Shown: positions 25,056 through 35,304 of the stretch, piece after piece | How positions within the stretch are numbered: the stretch's first letter is position 1 | How the letters are laid out: every line of letters starts with the position of its first letter | Assembly (NCBI GenBank): GCA_036320915.1 | Contig: JAXBDG010000008.1 | Coordinates: 558,001 to 622,000, forward strand | DNA: 64,000 bases | Direction of reading: 5' to 3' | Source: Linnemannia elongata | Lineage: Eukaryota > Mortierellomycota > Mortierellomycetes > Mortierellales > Mortierellaceae | Notes under the pieces: generated by a model | The model's database searches: none | Seen by the model: the letters and a program-made list of their open reading frames with translations, nothing else | Told to the model about the DNA's origin: nothing | Made by a program: the position numbers and the translations under genes

Positions 25056-25391
25056 ATCACTCGCTCAGTCAGAGAGTCATTTTCGCTCCATTTACCTACC
25101 CTTTGCGACTTTAGTTTATGTTTTTTATATTTGCGCTTCAGCTGTCCATTGTATCCCAGGATTTCAGGAAGGCAGACAGACAGACAGACGAACAGTTCGC
25201 TACCATTTTTGATACACCCACTCATCCATTCGCCCATCCCACCAACATCAACAAAACTTTCACCAAAACTCCAGAATAAACAAACAAAAAAAATGAAAAA
25301 CAAGAGATGAAGAGGCGATGTCAATATTATGTCTATTTCTATGATTCAAAAAATGGAGAGAGAGAGAGAGAGAGAGATAACGACGTGAACA
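25056..25391. other. convergent 3' region of ARL8 and GUP1
   Basis: 336 bp without a gene between two convergent stops. It carries a GA dinucleotide run at about 25355-25376 and A-rich tracts near 25275-25305 suited to 3'-end formation. Confidence 0.6.
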
Positions 25392-27881
25392 CTAGCAGTT
25401 CAAGAAGAGACCACGACGCTTCTCGGATTCTCGGACTTCAAACTGGATCTGGGCACAAACAAACAGTGCGCCCAGGCAGCCCAGCAGAGTAATATATCCT
25501 TGTGTAGAAGAGAACATCTCGGCGATCAGCATTTTGGTACCCTCGAGGCCTGTGCAGAACCCGACCAGGTTTGCGGTGATCATTAGGAGGATGTTTCCGA
25601 CGGCTCCCACTGCACAGAGGTGTCTGTAGTATGGCCAGCTTCCCCACTATTGTTTGTTTTGGGAGGTGAGATTGGAGGTTGAGGTAGTAGGGGTTGGTTG
25701 GTTGGGGGAATTAGAAAGGGGTCACGCGGAAGTGATTGAGAATTAGTGAAATTGCAAATTAATTAATATATGATTAACGAGGGTGGCAAAGAACATCAAC
25801 ATCAACAATAGCAGTAGGAACCAAGGTGAACCCAGTCTTACCTTCTGCTTGGAAAAGACGCGTCCAGCAACAATCTCGGGCAAGATGAACAAAGAAATCA
25901 ACCACCCCCACGCCAACAACTTTAAATTGATATCATGCCAAACCGCCACAAACGTAAAAACCACCCAGATATTATACATCGCATACCGCGTACCCCCCAA
26001 CGGGACATAGATGTACCGAATGATCCACAGATTGAAACTCTTATGCCAACTCCTCCAGAACCCGAGCGCTGAATAATTATTAGTAACGCAACGGATCATA
26101 TTCTCGGGGGCTTCGATGCCGTCAAGAAGGGCCCAGAGCCGGAAGAAGCGCCAGATGATGAGGAGTTTGAGCCAGATGAGGACGAGGTTGAAAAGAGCGA
26201 TCATGGCGATTTGAAGGATGGTGTCATTGTCCCAGGCTTGAGTTTTCGAGATGGCGACCATGTACATGTAGTGGTTGACGAATTCCATGGTTATGAGGGA
26301 GAAGATCAGACGGGCGACCCACATCAGAAGGGTCTTTGCTGGGATCGTCTTTGGGTACCTCAGCTATTATTTTTTTTTGTTACAAAATTGAGAGTGAAGC
26401 AAAAGATGTTAATAATTTGCTCCGTGAGCGGTTTGGGGCGCTTTTTTCGTTGGGTGAGAAAGCAGAATGAGTACCTGAGAAATAAAATCGTTGAATGTCA
26501 TGATAGGTCCAGCAACATAAAGAGGGGCGTAAAGGGCAAATGCGACGTAGTAGGTGAAGCAGTAGTCCCCTGCGAAGGCTGGTTGGCTCACACGTTCCTT
26601 GTCATTGCTGGGGGTCCTGTCACGATCCTCCATGATGAGCTCGTGGTCAGAGTTGAAGGACCAGTAATAGTCGAGGTTGAAGGAGACGAGGCGGAGCATC
26701 GTGAAGTTGAAATGCACATCCCACCGCCGATCCATTCCCGTATTGTCATCCTGACATTTGAGAAGAAGAAACATAGTGTATAGTTAGTTTTCGAGCCGAC
26801 GAGACTTGGATCCAGCCTTCAAAGCAGCAACAGGTAATAACTTGAAGATACTTACCAGCCAAGTCAGGGCTTCATGGAAATCCGAAAAGTTGTACCCTTT
26901 ATACCCCTCATTCAAGAACAAAACCGCGATATTAAACGCCCAAGTCGCCACCGGCATCCAGCGTGCATTACGTCCCAGTTTCGCAATCGCATAATTAGTC
27001 GAGACGATAAGCATAATCTTGAGGATACTGTTGCCGTACATAAAGTAGAGGTAGATGGCCGAGAAGGCGAGGAAGAAGTAGGTCCGGACGAGAGGTTGTT
27101 GCGGGGATTTGAGGCTGTTGGTGGTTTTGGAGGGGACAAAGAAGGAAGTAAAGAGATGGCTGAGGGGGATGTAGATCGAGACGACGATTAGGAGTTTTGG
27201 GAGGTTGTTCCTGAATCCTGCCCATTGACCATCGCTGTTATCCTATTTTAGGATAAAGGTAGATCAGAGGAGATGGTGTGAGTTTGGGATCGCTATTATT
27301 TGAAGCTTGTTCAAGGGTTTCAATTGGTTAAATTGCTTTCAGTCAAGTCGTACCAGCTTGTATCCAAAGAACCCGTCCGAAAGCAGATGCTGATACTTTT
27401 CGTAATTGGGGTTATCGGCTATGCAAGGAAGAAAGAAAAAAATGGCCAGCCGACAAGAAAAAAAATGGTAGGTTTCCAGTTAGTTGACAAAAAGCAATCC
27501 CAAATTTCAATGTTGCACAATCCCTTTCCTTGGCCGGCAACGGAGTAAATATCTCCGATCTGAAGGAAGTTGTGAGAGCAAACTGCATGCCTATTTCGTA
27601 CCTGAACTAGCCTCATGTGCTGTCTTAAACATGTAGGGGACACAAAACATGAAGACGAGGTAGTAGACGTAAAACTCCTTGGTGTTCCATAGTGAGGGTT
27701 GTGTCGTCCGGTCTTGTTGGCGTTTTGTGTACTTGGGGGCGGTTGTGATGGGCTGATGATGATGGTGATGATGGGAGGAGGAGTTGTCTGCTTGTCCGAC
27801 GAAGGAGGAGGATGAGTCGTCGTGGTTTTGATTGTGTGAGTTTAGGTTGAGCAACAGATGATGCTCGTGTTCTTGTTGCAT
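25392..27881 (-). CDS. GUP1: GUP1-like membrane-bound O-acyltransferase (MBOAT)
   Basis: Predicted 594 residues from six exons on the complement: 27602-27881, 27354-27418, 26856-27242, 26475-26750, 25842-26363 and 25392-25646. In yeast Gup1 is a multispanning ER protein that remodels GPI-anchor lipids and affects glycerol uptake, membrane rafts and wall. Support comes from [19 protein letters not shown], the [10 protein letters not shown] and [17 protein letters not shown] segments, [14 protein letters not shown], and the MBOAT core: [20 protein letters not shown] followed by TFVAVWHDI, which carries the invariant His. There are about ten hydrophobic segments. The N-terminus is His/Ser/Asn-rich (HHHHHH run). 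The frame is open to an upstream ATG at 28148 (683 residues), but the extra part looks like leader; I prefer 27881, close to the yeast length. A shared ancestry with HHAT exists, but the family call is firm. Confidence 0.93.
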
Positions 27882-28344
27882 CTGCTTCGTCCTCCTGTGT
27901 GGTGAGTTTTTCCTTGTGGGTTGAGGTTGATGACTGGTTCCTGTTGGATATGTTGGGTTGTCCTGTTCTTCGGCTCGGGTATGTTGTGTTTGCAAGATGA
28001 TGAGAGAAGAGTAAAAAGAAAGAGGAGAAAAGCAGGGGCGAAATAAAAAACGAGGGACAAAAAAAGAAAGGGTCGCAGCCTCACTTTTGTTTTGTTTTAT
28101 TTTTACTTTCTCTCCTCGATCCTCAATTGGACTCGCGCGGATCCCCATGTGCCTTTTCTTTTACTGGAACCCAGGCGCTTTCGCTCACTCCTTCATTTTG
28201 GTGGCAACATTCCACTTTTTGTATTTTCACCCTTGGATCAAAAATGGAGACTAGGCGGAGATTCTACAGACGACTGAGAGCGCTGCACCAAGAGTCAATG
28301 GTGACCATAGAACCAAGAAAAAGTTGGCATCAAAAACAGCAAGC
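27882..28344. other. GUP1 upstream region and 3' flank of the amino-acid transporter
   Basis: 463 bp, with both neighbours on the minus strand. The part up to 28148 is in frame with GUP1 and could be coding if the upstream ATG is used. No other gene seen. Confidence 0.5.
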
Positions 28345-29776
28345 TTAAATGGCGGTGGGATCGTTCTCGAAGTCGTCTTTGAGCGCCTGGATGGCATCGA
28401 TCGACCCAATGACCGCGCTGACAATGCCAATGACAACAATGGTGGCACACCAAGCCAACTCAAACCACCTCATCTGTCTCCATCCAAACAGCTTGGCGTA
28501 GAAAACAACCGGCAAGACAAAGATCAGCGTACATTGCGAAAGCGCACCCAACAGCGACAGGAAATCGCCAAAGTAAGGGACAGTGCAAGCAATGCACGCA
28601 CAGAAGCCAACCATGACGAGCCGGAGAACTGTCCGGTAGACGCGTTCCATGACCAGACCACGCGAACAAACAGTAATATCGGCCAGACGTTCGATCTCCA
28701 AGGCAAACGATGTCAATAAGAGAGGCGCAGTAAGGAGGACGTGGGCAATGATGAAGATGGTTCCGATCGTTCTAAAGCCATCCTTGGGTAGGTTGTTGAA
28801 GATCGGGGACTCGGCAAGGTCGCCATAAGCCATTTAACAAGGGATGGCTACAGCAAGGTAGAAAATCGTGCATGTGCAAAGGGCGCCTGTCACGACGCGG
28901 TTCCAGGATTTAGGGTACCGCATAGACTCCTCGACATGGACGTAGATGACATTGCCGCCGAAACATATCGAGATGGAGGCGACGGCGGTGGGGAAGTGTG
29001 AGAAGATAACAAGGTTATGATTGACGTCAGCATAGACTGGATTATCCAAGTCCAGGATTGAGCCACGAACAGCGACTACAACCAAGACTACAGTCGCAAG
29101 GGCCCCGAGGACGGAGGTAATGACAGCCTCCTTCATTGTCTTGATGAGGACAAACGGGACCGCAACAATGATAGCACAAATCCAAATCCAAGACCTGGCG
29201 CTAATGTCTAGGGCAAACATAGGCTTGAGCCCCGTACCTGCCAGGATCAAAAACATGACAGAACCGCCGATGACGGTTGTTGCATAGAAGAACCAGACAG
29301 TCCACAACCCCACTTTCCCAAACGCATGTCCGTCTATACCGCCGTCCTACTTGTGAGGTGCTTGTACTATGACGGTGTCCACCGTCTTTCGTCCTATCAG
29401 GAGGTGGGTCGACACGAGCAAGGATAAGACCAACACACCAACGCCAATCCATCCACCCAACTTGAGAGCATACGGTAAGCCCAAGGTTCCACTGCCTGAA
29501 CACATTCAACATATTGATAAGGTACTCATTAGTCTAATATTCTCTTCTGAAATCGTTAGCGAATAGCGTAGTCAGGTAGCCACTGAAACAAAACAAGACA
29601 ACGCCATCTTTACCTGCAACAATACAAACGACAACGGCGTAGGCTGCAAAGCTAGAGCCTTGTTCAGGTCTTTCCGCGAGAAGATCTGGGCTACAGTTGT
29701 GATCAGTGGGTGATGGCTTGGTGACCTCGTAGAGACTGGAGTTGGAGAGGAGTGGGCTCGTCTCGGTGCTGCTCAT
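28345..29776 (-). pseudogene. amino-acid/auxin permease family transporter with two in-frame stops
   Basis: Two exons, complement 29614-29776 and 28345-29495, join in phase and would give 437 codons of an AAAP (vacuolar amino-acid transporter, AVT-like) protein. AGSGTLGLPYALKLGGWIGV is the family's helix-1 signature, and about ten hydrophobic segments follow to the end. Two stops interrupt the frame: TAG at 29347-29349 in a segment before GGIDGHAFGKVG, and TAA at 28834-28836 between AVAIPC and MAYGDLAESPIF, where relatives usually have GY. Both are one substitution away from a Tyr codon, and coding similarity continues in the same frame after each. No GT-AG intron of sensible size removes either. 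It may be a recent pseudogene, need stop readthrough, or contain sequence errors. The start at 29776 (MSSTETSPLL) has a typical dileucine-like N-terminus. Confidence 0.75.
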
Positions 29777-31394
29777 CTTGTTGATGCCCAAAGTTGAAAA
29801 ATGAGGAGAGAAGGTAGAAAGAAAGAGAGGGTGTGTGTGTGTGTATTGAAGGAGAGTTTAGAGAAGGAGAGGAATATAGGCAACAGGTGATGGATACTGG
29901 GATGGAGAAAGGGAGAGGTAATTTATAAGGTAAAGAAAAGTCGACTAGAAAACAAAAGGCAGCCACGAAAAGAACGATAAAAGCTTGGATTTGATCACAG
30001 AGGCATGAATGAGGGACAAGTAGTAAGAAGGGAAACATGGGAGAGAATGAGTCAAGAAAAAACAAGGCCTGCAGGTTACAAGGCTTCTATCGTCTAAGAA
30101 GAAGACGATGGATTATGTGAAATAGACTTTGACAGATTTGCATAATGGCATTGGCGTGTTTGTACGCACGGCGAAGGCATAGGCGATAGTCATTGTGCAT
30201 TGGTCAGATAGTGAAGGTGCTGTGCCATATCATGCCATTGGTGAACCATGGCTTGCATTGTGTTGGTTGAGGTGTAATCCACATCTTCCCGTTTGTTTGT
30301 CGATCTAAAGTGGCGACATTTTCCTTCCATCTTGTTTATTCCGCTCCTTATGAGGGAGGTGGAACTTTCAATGGCGTGAACCAGTGTCCTAGGCGGGCAA
30401 AGACGCGTGCTGCGTACCGCGAGGTCAATAGAGATCGTAGAAAAGGATAGCGATAGCAAAATGAGATCGAGAAAAATCGCCCGTGAATGATCTGAGTGGA
30501 AGTTAGGAATCCCAGTCGCCACCACAACATTCAGCCTATGCTGTGTTATGCGTAGATCACAAAGGCAATCGAAATCAATTTCCATGAGAGGACATAGAAA
30601 CCATTCTCATCTTCACCCACACCACAAGAACGAATCAGGACATACGATCACCAACAGCTTGTCTTGAGACTTCAGAGACTGAAGGTACGTGTTGACGGAA
30701 TTTCTCATTGCATCGGTAACCTTCCCATCAAGGAAACCGCCATGAAGCAAGCGAATATGATTTTCCAAGGAGAATGGGTATCGGCAGTTTTAATTGCTTC
30801 GGGTACGCGACCGGGAAATTAACAGAAACGACCGAAACGACCGAAACGACAAAAGCAATGCTGCTGTTGGATCGCCTGCAGCACTACCAGCGCCAACGGT
30901 CGAACCCATGGCGCCTTTCGTCAAATCCATGGGTTAAAACATTCAAGGATGTAGAGCTGGACAAGCTGCTCGCTAGAGTGGCTCTGCTTTGCGACCAACC
31001 GGATTCCTAACTCCTATCCGACCAAGAATGCCACCACCATCGAAGCCACCACAAAGCACCGAAACAAAACCGCACCACGACCATCGCATTTAAACCGATC
31101 GTATTGCAATAGGCGCTTTTTTCGGTATTAGGCTCAGAAAACTGAGAATGCATTTTTAATGCCTTCTTTTTGGTGGCAAATGTTCTCAGCTCTCTTTTTC
31201 TTTTTTAGAGCCATGCCCAATGCCACTAGACACCACGAAATCGCGCGATCCAAGTCACAGTATGATTCATCATTTAGTTGATAAAGAAGCCAATTGCTTC
31301 TTTTTAGCGGTTTCTATTCTTCTTACCCTTCCTCCTTTTTTTCCCACCCACCCAAACAAGTCCCCCTTCCCCCTCCTCTTCTCATTCCAACATA
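29777..31394. other. 1.6 kb region with weak or decayed open frames
   Basis: No gene can be named. A minus-strand frame (30190-30585, 131 codons, ATG) and two overlapping plus-strand frames (about 30599-30811 and 30774-31010) look partly coding but have no recognised domain. A TG dinucleotide tract is at 29831-29843. The end (31330-31394) is a CT-rich leader for HOM6. Confidence 0.4.
30774..31010 (+). CDS. small hypothetical open frame, possibly a gene fragment
   Basis: 78 codons starting with ATG; I do not recognise it. The first part contains three Thr-Glu-Thr units encoded by a 9-bp repeat (GAAACGACC, about 30825-30850). The rest, from LLDRLQHYQRQR to LDKLLARVALLCDQPDS, is helical and Leu/Arg-rich and looks more coding than its surroundings. 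An overlapping frame upstream (about 30599-30811) also reads protein-like up to SAVLIASGTRPGN, so the two could be pieces of one frameshifted gene. It could also be chance. Confidence 0.25.
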   Translation: MGIGSFNCFGYATGKLTETTETTETTKAMLLLDRLQHYQRQRSNPWRLSSNPWVKTFKDVELDKLLARVALLCDQPDS

Positions 31395-32649
31395 ATGGTT
31401 GTCAACGTTGCCATCGTCGGTGTCGGTCTCGTCGGATCCGAATTCATTGCCCAGGTCATCGCCACCCAGTCCAAAAAGATCGCCGTCGTCGCTGTCGCAA
31501 ACTCGCGCCAGTTCCTCACCTCCCCCACCCCCCTCACCGCATCTTGGAAGACCGACCTCGCCTCTGCCTCAAAGGCATTCACCCTCGACGCCTTCACCGC
31601 CTCCCTCGCTGCCTCCAAGGTCACCAACCCCACCGTCGTTCTCGACTGCACCTCCAACGAGAACGTTGCTGCCTACTACCCCACCTGGCTCGAGGCTGGC
31701 TTCCATGTCGTCACCCCCAACAAGAAGGCCTTCTCGGGTGACTTGAGCCTCTACAAGAAGATCAAGGAGATTGCTAACGGTGCTCCTGGTGCCCCCTTGG
31801 TCTACCATGAGTCGACCGTTGGCGCTGGATTGCCTGTTATCAACACCTTGAACGATCTGGTCAACACTGGAGACAAGATTACAAAGATCGAGGGTATCTT
31901 CTCGGGAACTTTGTCTTACATCTTCAACAACTTTTCGACCCTCGATGCCTCGGCCGAGCCTGTCCAGTTCTCCAAGGTCGTCTCCGTTGCCAAGGATCTC
32001 GGCTACACCGTAGGTTCCTTTTTTTGTTTGTTTTTCTGGGATCCTCATTTTTTTTTTTTTTTTTTTTGGGTTGCAGTTCACAGTGTTATCTTGTTCTTGC
32101 TAATTGGGTGTCAAATCGATGACTTGTCGAGAAGCGATAAACTGAATACGAAAAAAAGAAAAAAATGTCCGACCGCCGTTTTCTCCAATGACTCTATCTC
32201 TTTTTGACTGTTACTCATATTACCTTCTTCCTTTACCTCTATGTGTACCGACGACAACAACAACAAAAAATAACAGGAGCCCGATCCCCGCGATGATTTG
32301 AACGGAATGGATGTGGCCCGCAAGGTCATTATTCTCGGCCGTGTCGCAGGACTGGACTTGACCCAGGAGACCGTCAACGTCGAGAACATTGTTCCCGAAT
32401 CGCTCCGCTCCCTCTCCTCTGAGGAGTTCATGAAGAAGTTGCCCGAGTTTGACAGCCACTTCGAGAAGCTCAACAAGGAGGCGATCCAGAACGGTCAGGT
32501 CTTGCGTTATGTTGGTCTTGTTGACCCTATTCATGGAAAGTCCAGCGTCACTCTTGCCAGGTATGTCAGAAGAAAAAAAAATGAACATAATGATATGATA
32601 TAATAGAGGTTTCTTGATGGTTAATGTGCCCTATGAGTGCTCTTGCGTG

Positions 32650-32681
<32 letters not shown>

Positions 32682-32943
32682 TTCCATTCTTTTCCCCTCG
32701 TTTGCCCGCGAAAAACCCTGTGTATTAAACTTTTCTCCTCCTCATGCGTTGGTGACACATTGAAATAGATACCCTGCCAGCCACCCCTTCGCCTCGTTGA
32801 AGGGCAGCGACAACATCATCGCATTCACCACCGAGCGCTTCCCCAGCCCCTTGATCATCCAGGGTTCCGGCGCCGGTGCTGCCGTCACTGCTTTCGGTAT
32901 CTACTCTGATATCCTCAAGATCGCCGAGCGCACCCAACAGTAA
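31395..32943 (+). CDS. HOM6: homoserine dehydrogenase
   Basis: Predicted 357 residues from exons 31395-32009, 32277-32560 and 32769-32943, close to the 359 of the yeast enzyme. It reduces aspartate-semialdehyde to homoserine with NAD(P)H, the branch point to threonine and methionine. The Rossmann loop is VAIVGVGLVGSEFI. VTPNKKAFSGDL holds the conserved Lys, and GIFSGTLSYIFNNFS the substrate-binding loop. The family signature AKDLGYT/EPDPRDDLNGMDVARK spans the first splice exactly and includes the catalytic Asp and Lys. It is a stand-alone enzyme without a fused aspartokinase or ACT domain, as in fungi. Third codon positions are rich in C, suggesting strong expression. Intron 2 contains a run of 30 T. 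Confidence 0.97.
32651..32680. repeat. 30-T homopolymer in HOM6 intron 2
   Basis: Uninterrupted run of 30 T. Comparable runs of 20 or more lie at 10302-10328, 11658-11686, 37914-37940, 42902-42929 and 46653-46682 (T) and at 18310-18329 and 21520-21539 (A), all in introns or intergenic DNA. Confidence 0.95.
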
Positions 32944-33353
32944 ACATATTTGTATCTTAACACCAACCCACTGTTCATAGACCTCTTTAGTTCTCTCAAT
33001 ACACTTCAAAACGAGACAAAAAAAAAGAATGACTGAAAGTGGATCCATTGGGTGCGAGGGAGCATAAAATGAAGAGATTTGTTATTGGGATTGATGTTAC
33101 AAAGAGTAGAAAGAAGAGCAACTATACAACGATGGAAGTGGGGGTGGAAACAATAGCAATAGACTCAAAAGAGAGAAAGAAAGATGTGACGAAGGGAAGG
33201 GCGCAACTCGTGAGAGTAGGCAAGTATGAAGGGTATGGAAGGCAGAAGGTGCACCTAAGCGAATTATCCTGCGAGAGAAAAAAAGGAAACAATATGTACA
33301 AATGGGCTGACAATGAGCCTCAGAAAGAAAGGTTGGATATGAGTACTAACCCT
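32944..33353. other. convergent 3' region of HOM6 and the securin candidate
   Basis: 410 bp between two convergent stops, A- and GA-rich on the plus strand; nothing else recognised. The plus-strand open frame here (33039-33377) is Lys/Glu/Arg-rich with no domain and is rejected as a gene. Confidence 0.55.
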
Positions 33354-35001
33354 TCAGAGCTCAAAAGAAAAATCTGAGAAGGGTGCCTGGACCTTGCTCT
33401 CGTCCTCCAGATCGTCGAGACCAAATGCCTTGTTGAAGTCATCCACTTTCTCCGCTGCCACTCCCTTGACCTGGTCTTTGCTACTCCTGCTACCAGTGCG
33501 GTTGCTGCGGTTGTTGCTGTTGCTGGTTGCTCCAACTCCAATGCTACCAAAGATATCATCCTCGTCCTCGCTCAATGAATCCTCTGACAGATCGAACATG
33601 AATCCATCAAACGGCGCTTGGAGCTTGTCCTCATTTGGCAGATCCTTGATTCCAAATCGACGACCACTGCCGATGGGACCAGTGTGGCTGTGGGTGATAC
33701 TGCCAAATGGGTGAGGCGAACCGTCGTTTTCCTCGTCAGCGTCGTCATCGCTCCAGGTAACGTCCAAATGACCATCCGCAGTGAGGGTCGTCTTGGCGAC
33801 GGGGATATGTAATTCGGTGTCAGACAATTCCGGCGAAGATGAGAATGCACGGGAAGGTCGTTGGGTCGGGAGAAGCTCAAAATCGGGCAGTGGAGGTTCA
33901 GAGTAATCAAAGTATTTGTATTGGTATGCCAATGCTGGAGGATCGGTCTTCAGGACGTCGTAGTTGATCACTTCGAAATCTGGCTCATATGGTCGTTCTA
34001 ACCATTAAGATAGTTCGAGAGGAACCGTGTAAGTTGTAGTGTGCCTCACATCTGAGTATCATAGCATTTCATTCCCGCCAGTATGTGTTATGAAAGGTTA
34101 CCTTCAACGGGCGGAGGACAGTATTCGATTTCGAGTTTGTCATCCTCGTTGGTGAGGGCACGTCGCTTGGTCTCAGCTTTAGCTTGACCAACAACGACCT
34201 TGTCCTCGCTCTCCAGTGATCGTCCAATTGACAGAATCGTGGTGGTTGATTCCAGTGGTGCTGCCTCGGCAAGACGAGTTACTGGTCGGTGAGATGTTGT
34301 AGCGCCTCCTTCTCCTCCACTGCCACCACCGGTTGCCTTGATGTTTTGGCTAGTACCGAGGTTAATTTTGATGGGTGCCTGTGTGACATCTTCTGGTGCT
34401 GGTTCGTCCTTGCGGACCACAAGTCTGGCCTTTGCAGATCCGCGCTTGGTCAAAGAGAGGCGTCTGGAAGAATCGGACTTGACAGGCGTGGAATGTACTT
34501 TAGTGGAATTGTTGTTGTTATTGTTGGATTCGAGAACAGTGCTGAATGTCCGTGCCAATCCGCTCTTCTTCTTTTGGTTTGCGTTAGCAGTGTTGCTGTT
34601 ATCGACCACGGATGCTGTCGGTGGCAGCTGATAGTTGGTCTTTGGTCTCAGAACGCTTTGAGCTATCAGTAATAGGCGTAAATAATCCGAGTCAGTCACA
34701 GTGCAGTAAGTCGACTTCATAATAACTGCGTGAGAAACTGCATCTCTCGTTTACCTGAGGGGGAGTTGAGGCTCAAGTTGGAGACCTTGCCCTGCTGCAT
34801 AGGGGTCTTGGAGCCAGCAGGGTTCATCTTAAATCCTTGGGGCTGCTGCTTTGAAGGGGTTCGACTTCCCATGAGAGAGTTCTGTTTGACGAGATTGGCA
34901 TGGAGTCCGCCTGGTCCTGTGGCTCCAGTGCGGCCAGCATTATTCTCTGAGACGATGTCGTTCTCCTTGTCGAGAGCTCGCCCGCTTTGATTCGGGTACA
35001 T
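33354..35001 (-). CDS. securin (Cut2/Pds1-like separase inhibitor) candidate
   Basis: Predicted 483 residues from exons on the complement: 34755-35001, 34102-34662 and 33354-33997, all in phase. The protein is mostly disordered and rich in Ser, Asp and Pro, with no fold recognised. Features matching securin: an N-terminal KEN box (residues 12-14, in RALDKENDIV), basic Ser/Thr-Pro stretches with RRLSL (a minimal RxxL), and at about residues 260-275 the segment EIEYCPPPVEERPYEPD, which resembles the DIEYMPPPV segment of fission yeast Cut2 that binds separase. An acidic C-terminal half with FDGFMFDLSEDS and repeated LQAPFDGF / VQAPFSDF motifs follows. Securins are anaphase inhibitors destroyed by APC/C and are poorly conserved, so this rests on motif order, not alignment. 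It is divergent from PTPA. Alternative: an unrelated disordered protein. Confidence 0.6.
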
Positions 35002-35304
35002 GAAGGTTCTTTGACTAGTGGTGTGAGAATGGGGTGGTTGGTTGACGGGCTTGCTGTCGTTTGTTTGCTGTATGGCTGTTTAGTGGTGGATTGTGTCAAG
35101 AGAGAAAGACTCACACCGCATGCCATCCTTTCTTGAAAATAAAAAAGCAAGGGTGCAGCACCCCTTAACCACAGCTTGTCCCTCATTCTCGTTGAGGTTG
35201 CCCCACGCCCTTTATTTCAGTCAGTTTTCTGTTGGCCTGCCCACGCACCTTTCTTTTTTCAATTACTACAGCTTACTCCCCTTGCTCCATTAACTTTTCA
35301 CAAA
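35002..35304. promoter_or_regulatory. 303-bp divergent promoter between securin candidate and PTPA
   Basis: The two ATGs face away from each other with only 303 bp between them, so both promoters must lie here. The PTPA side has a CT-rich leader (35190-35300) with a TATA-poor core. I see no exact MluI (ACGCGT) box. Confidence 0.5.
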
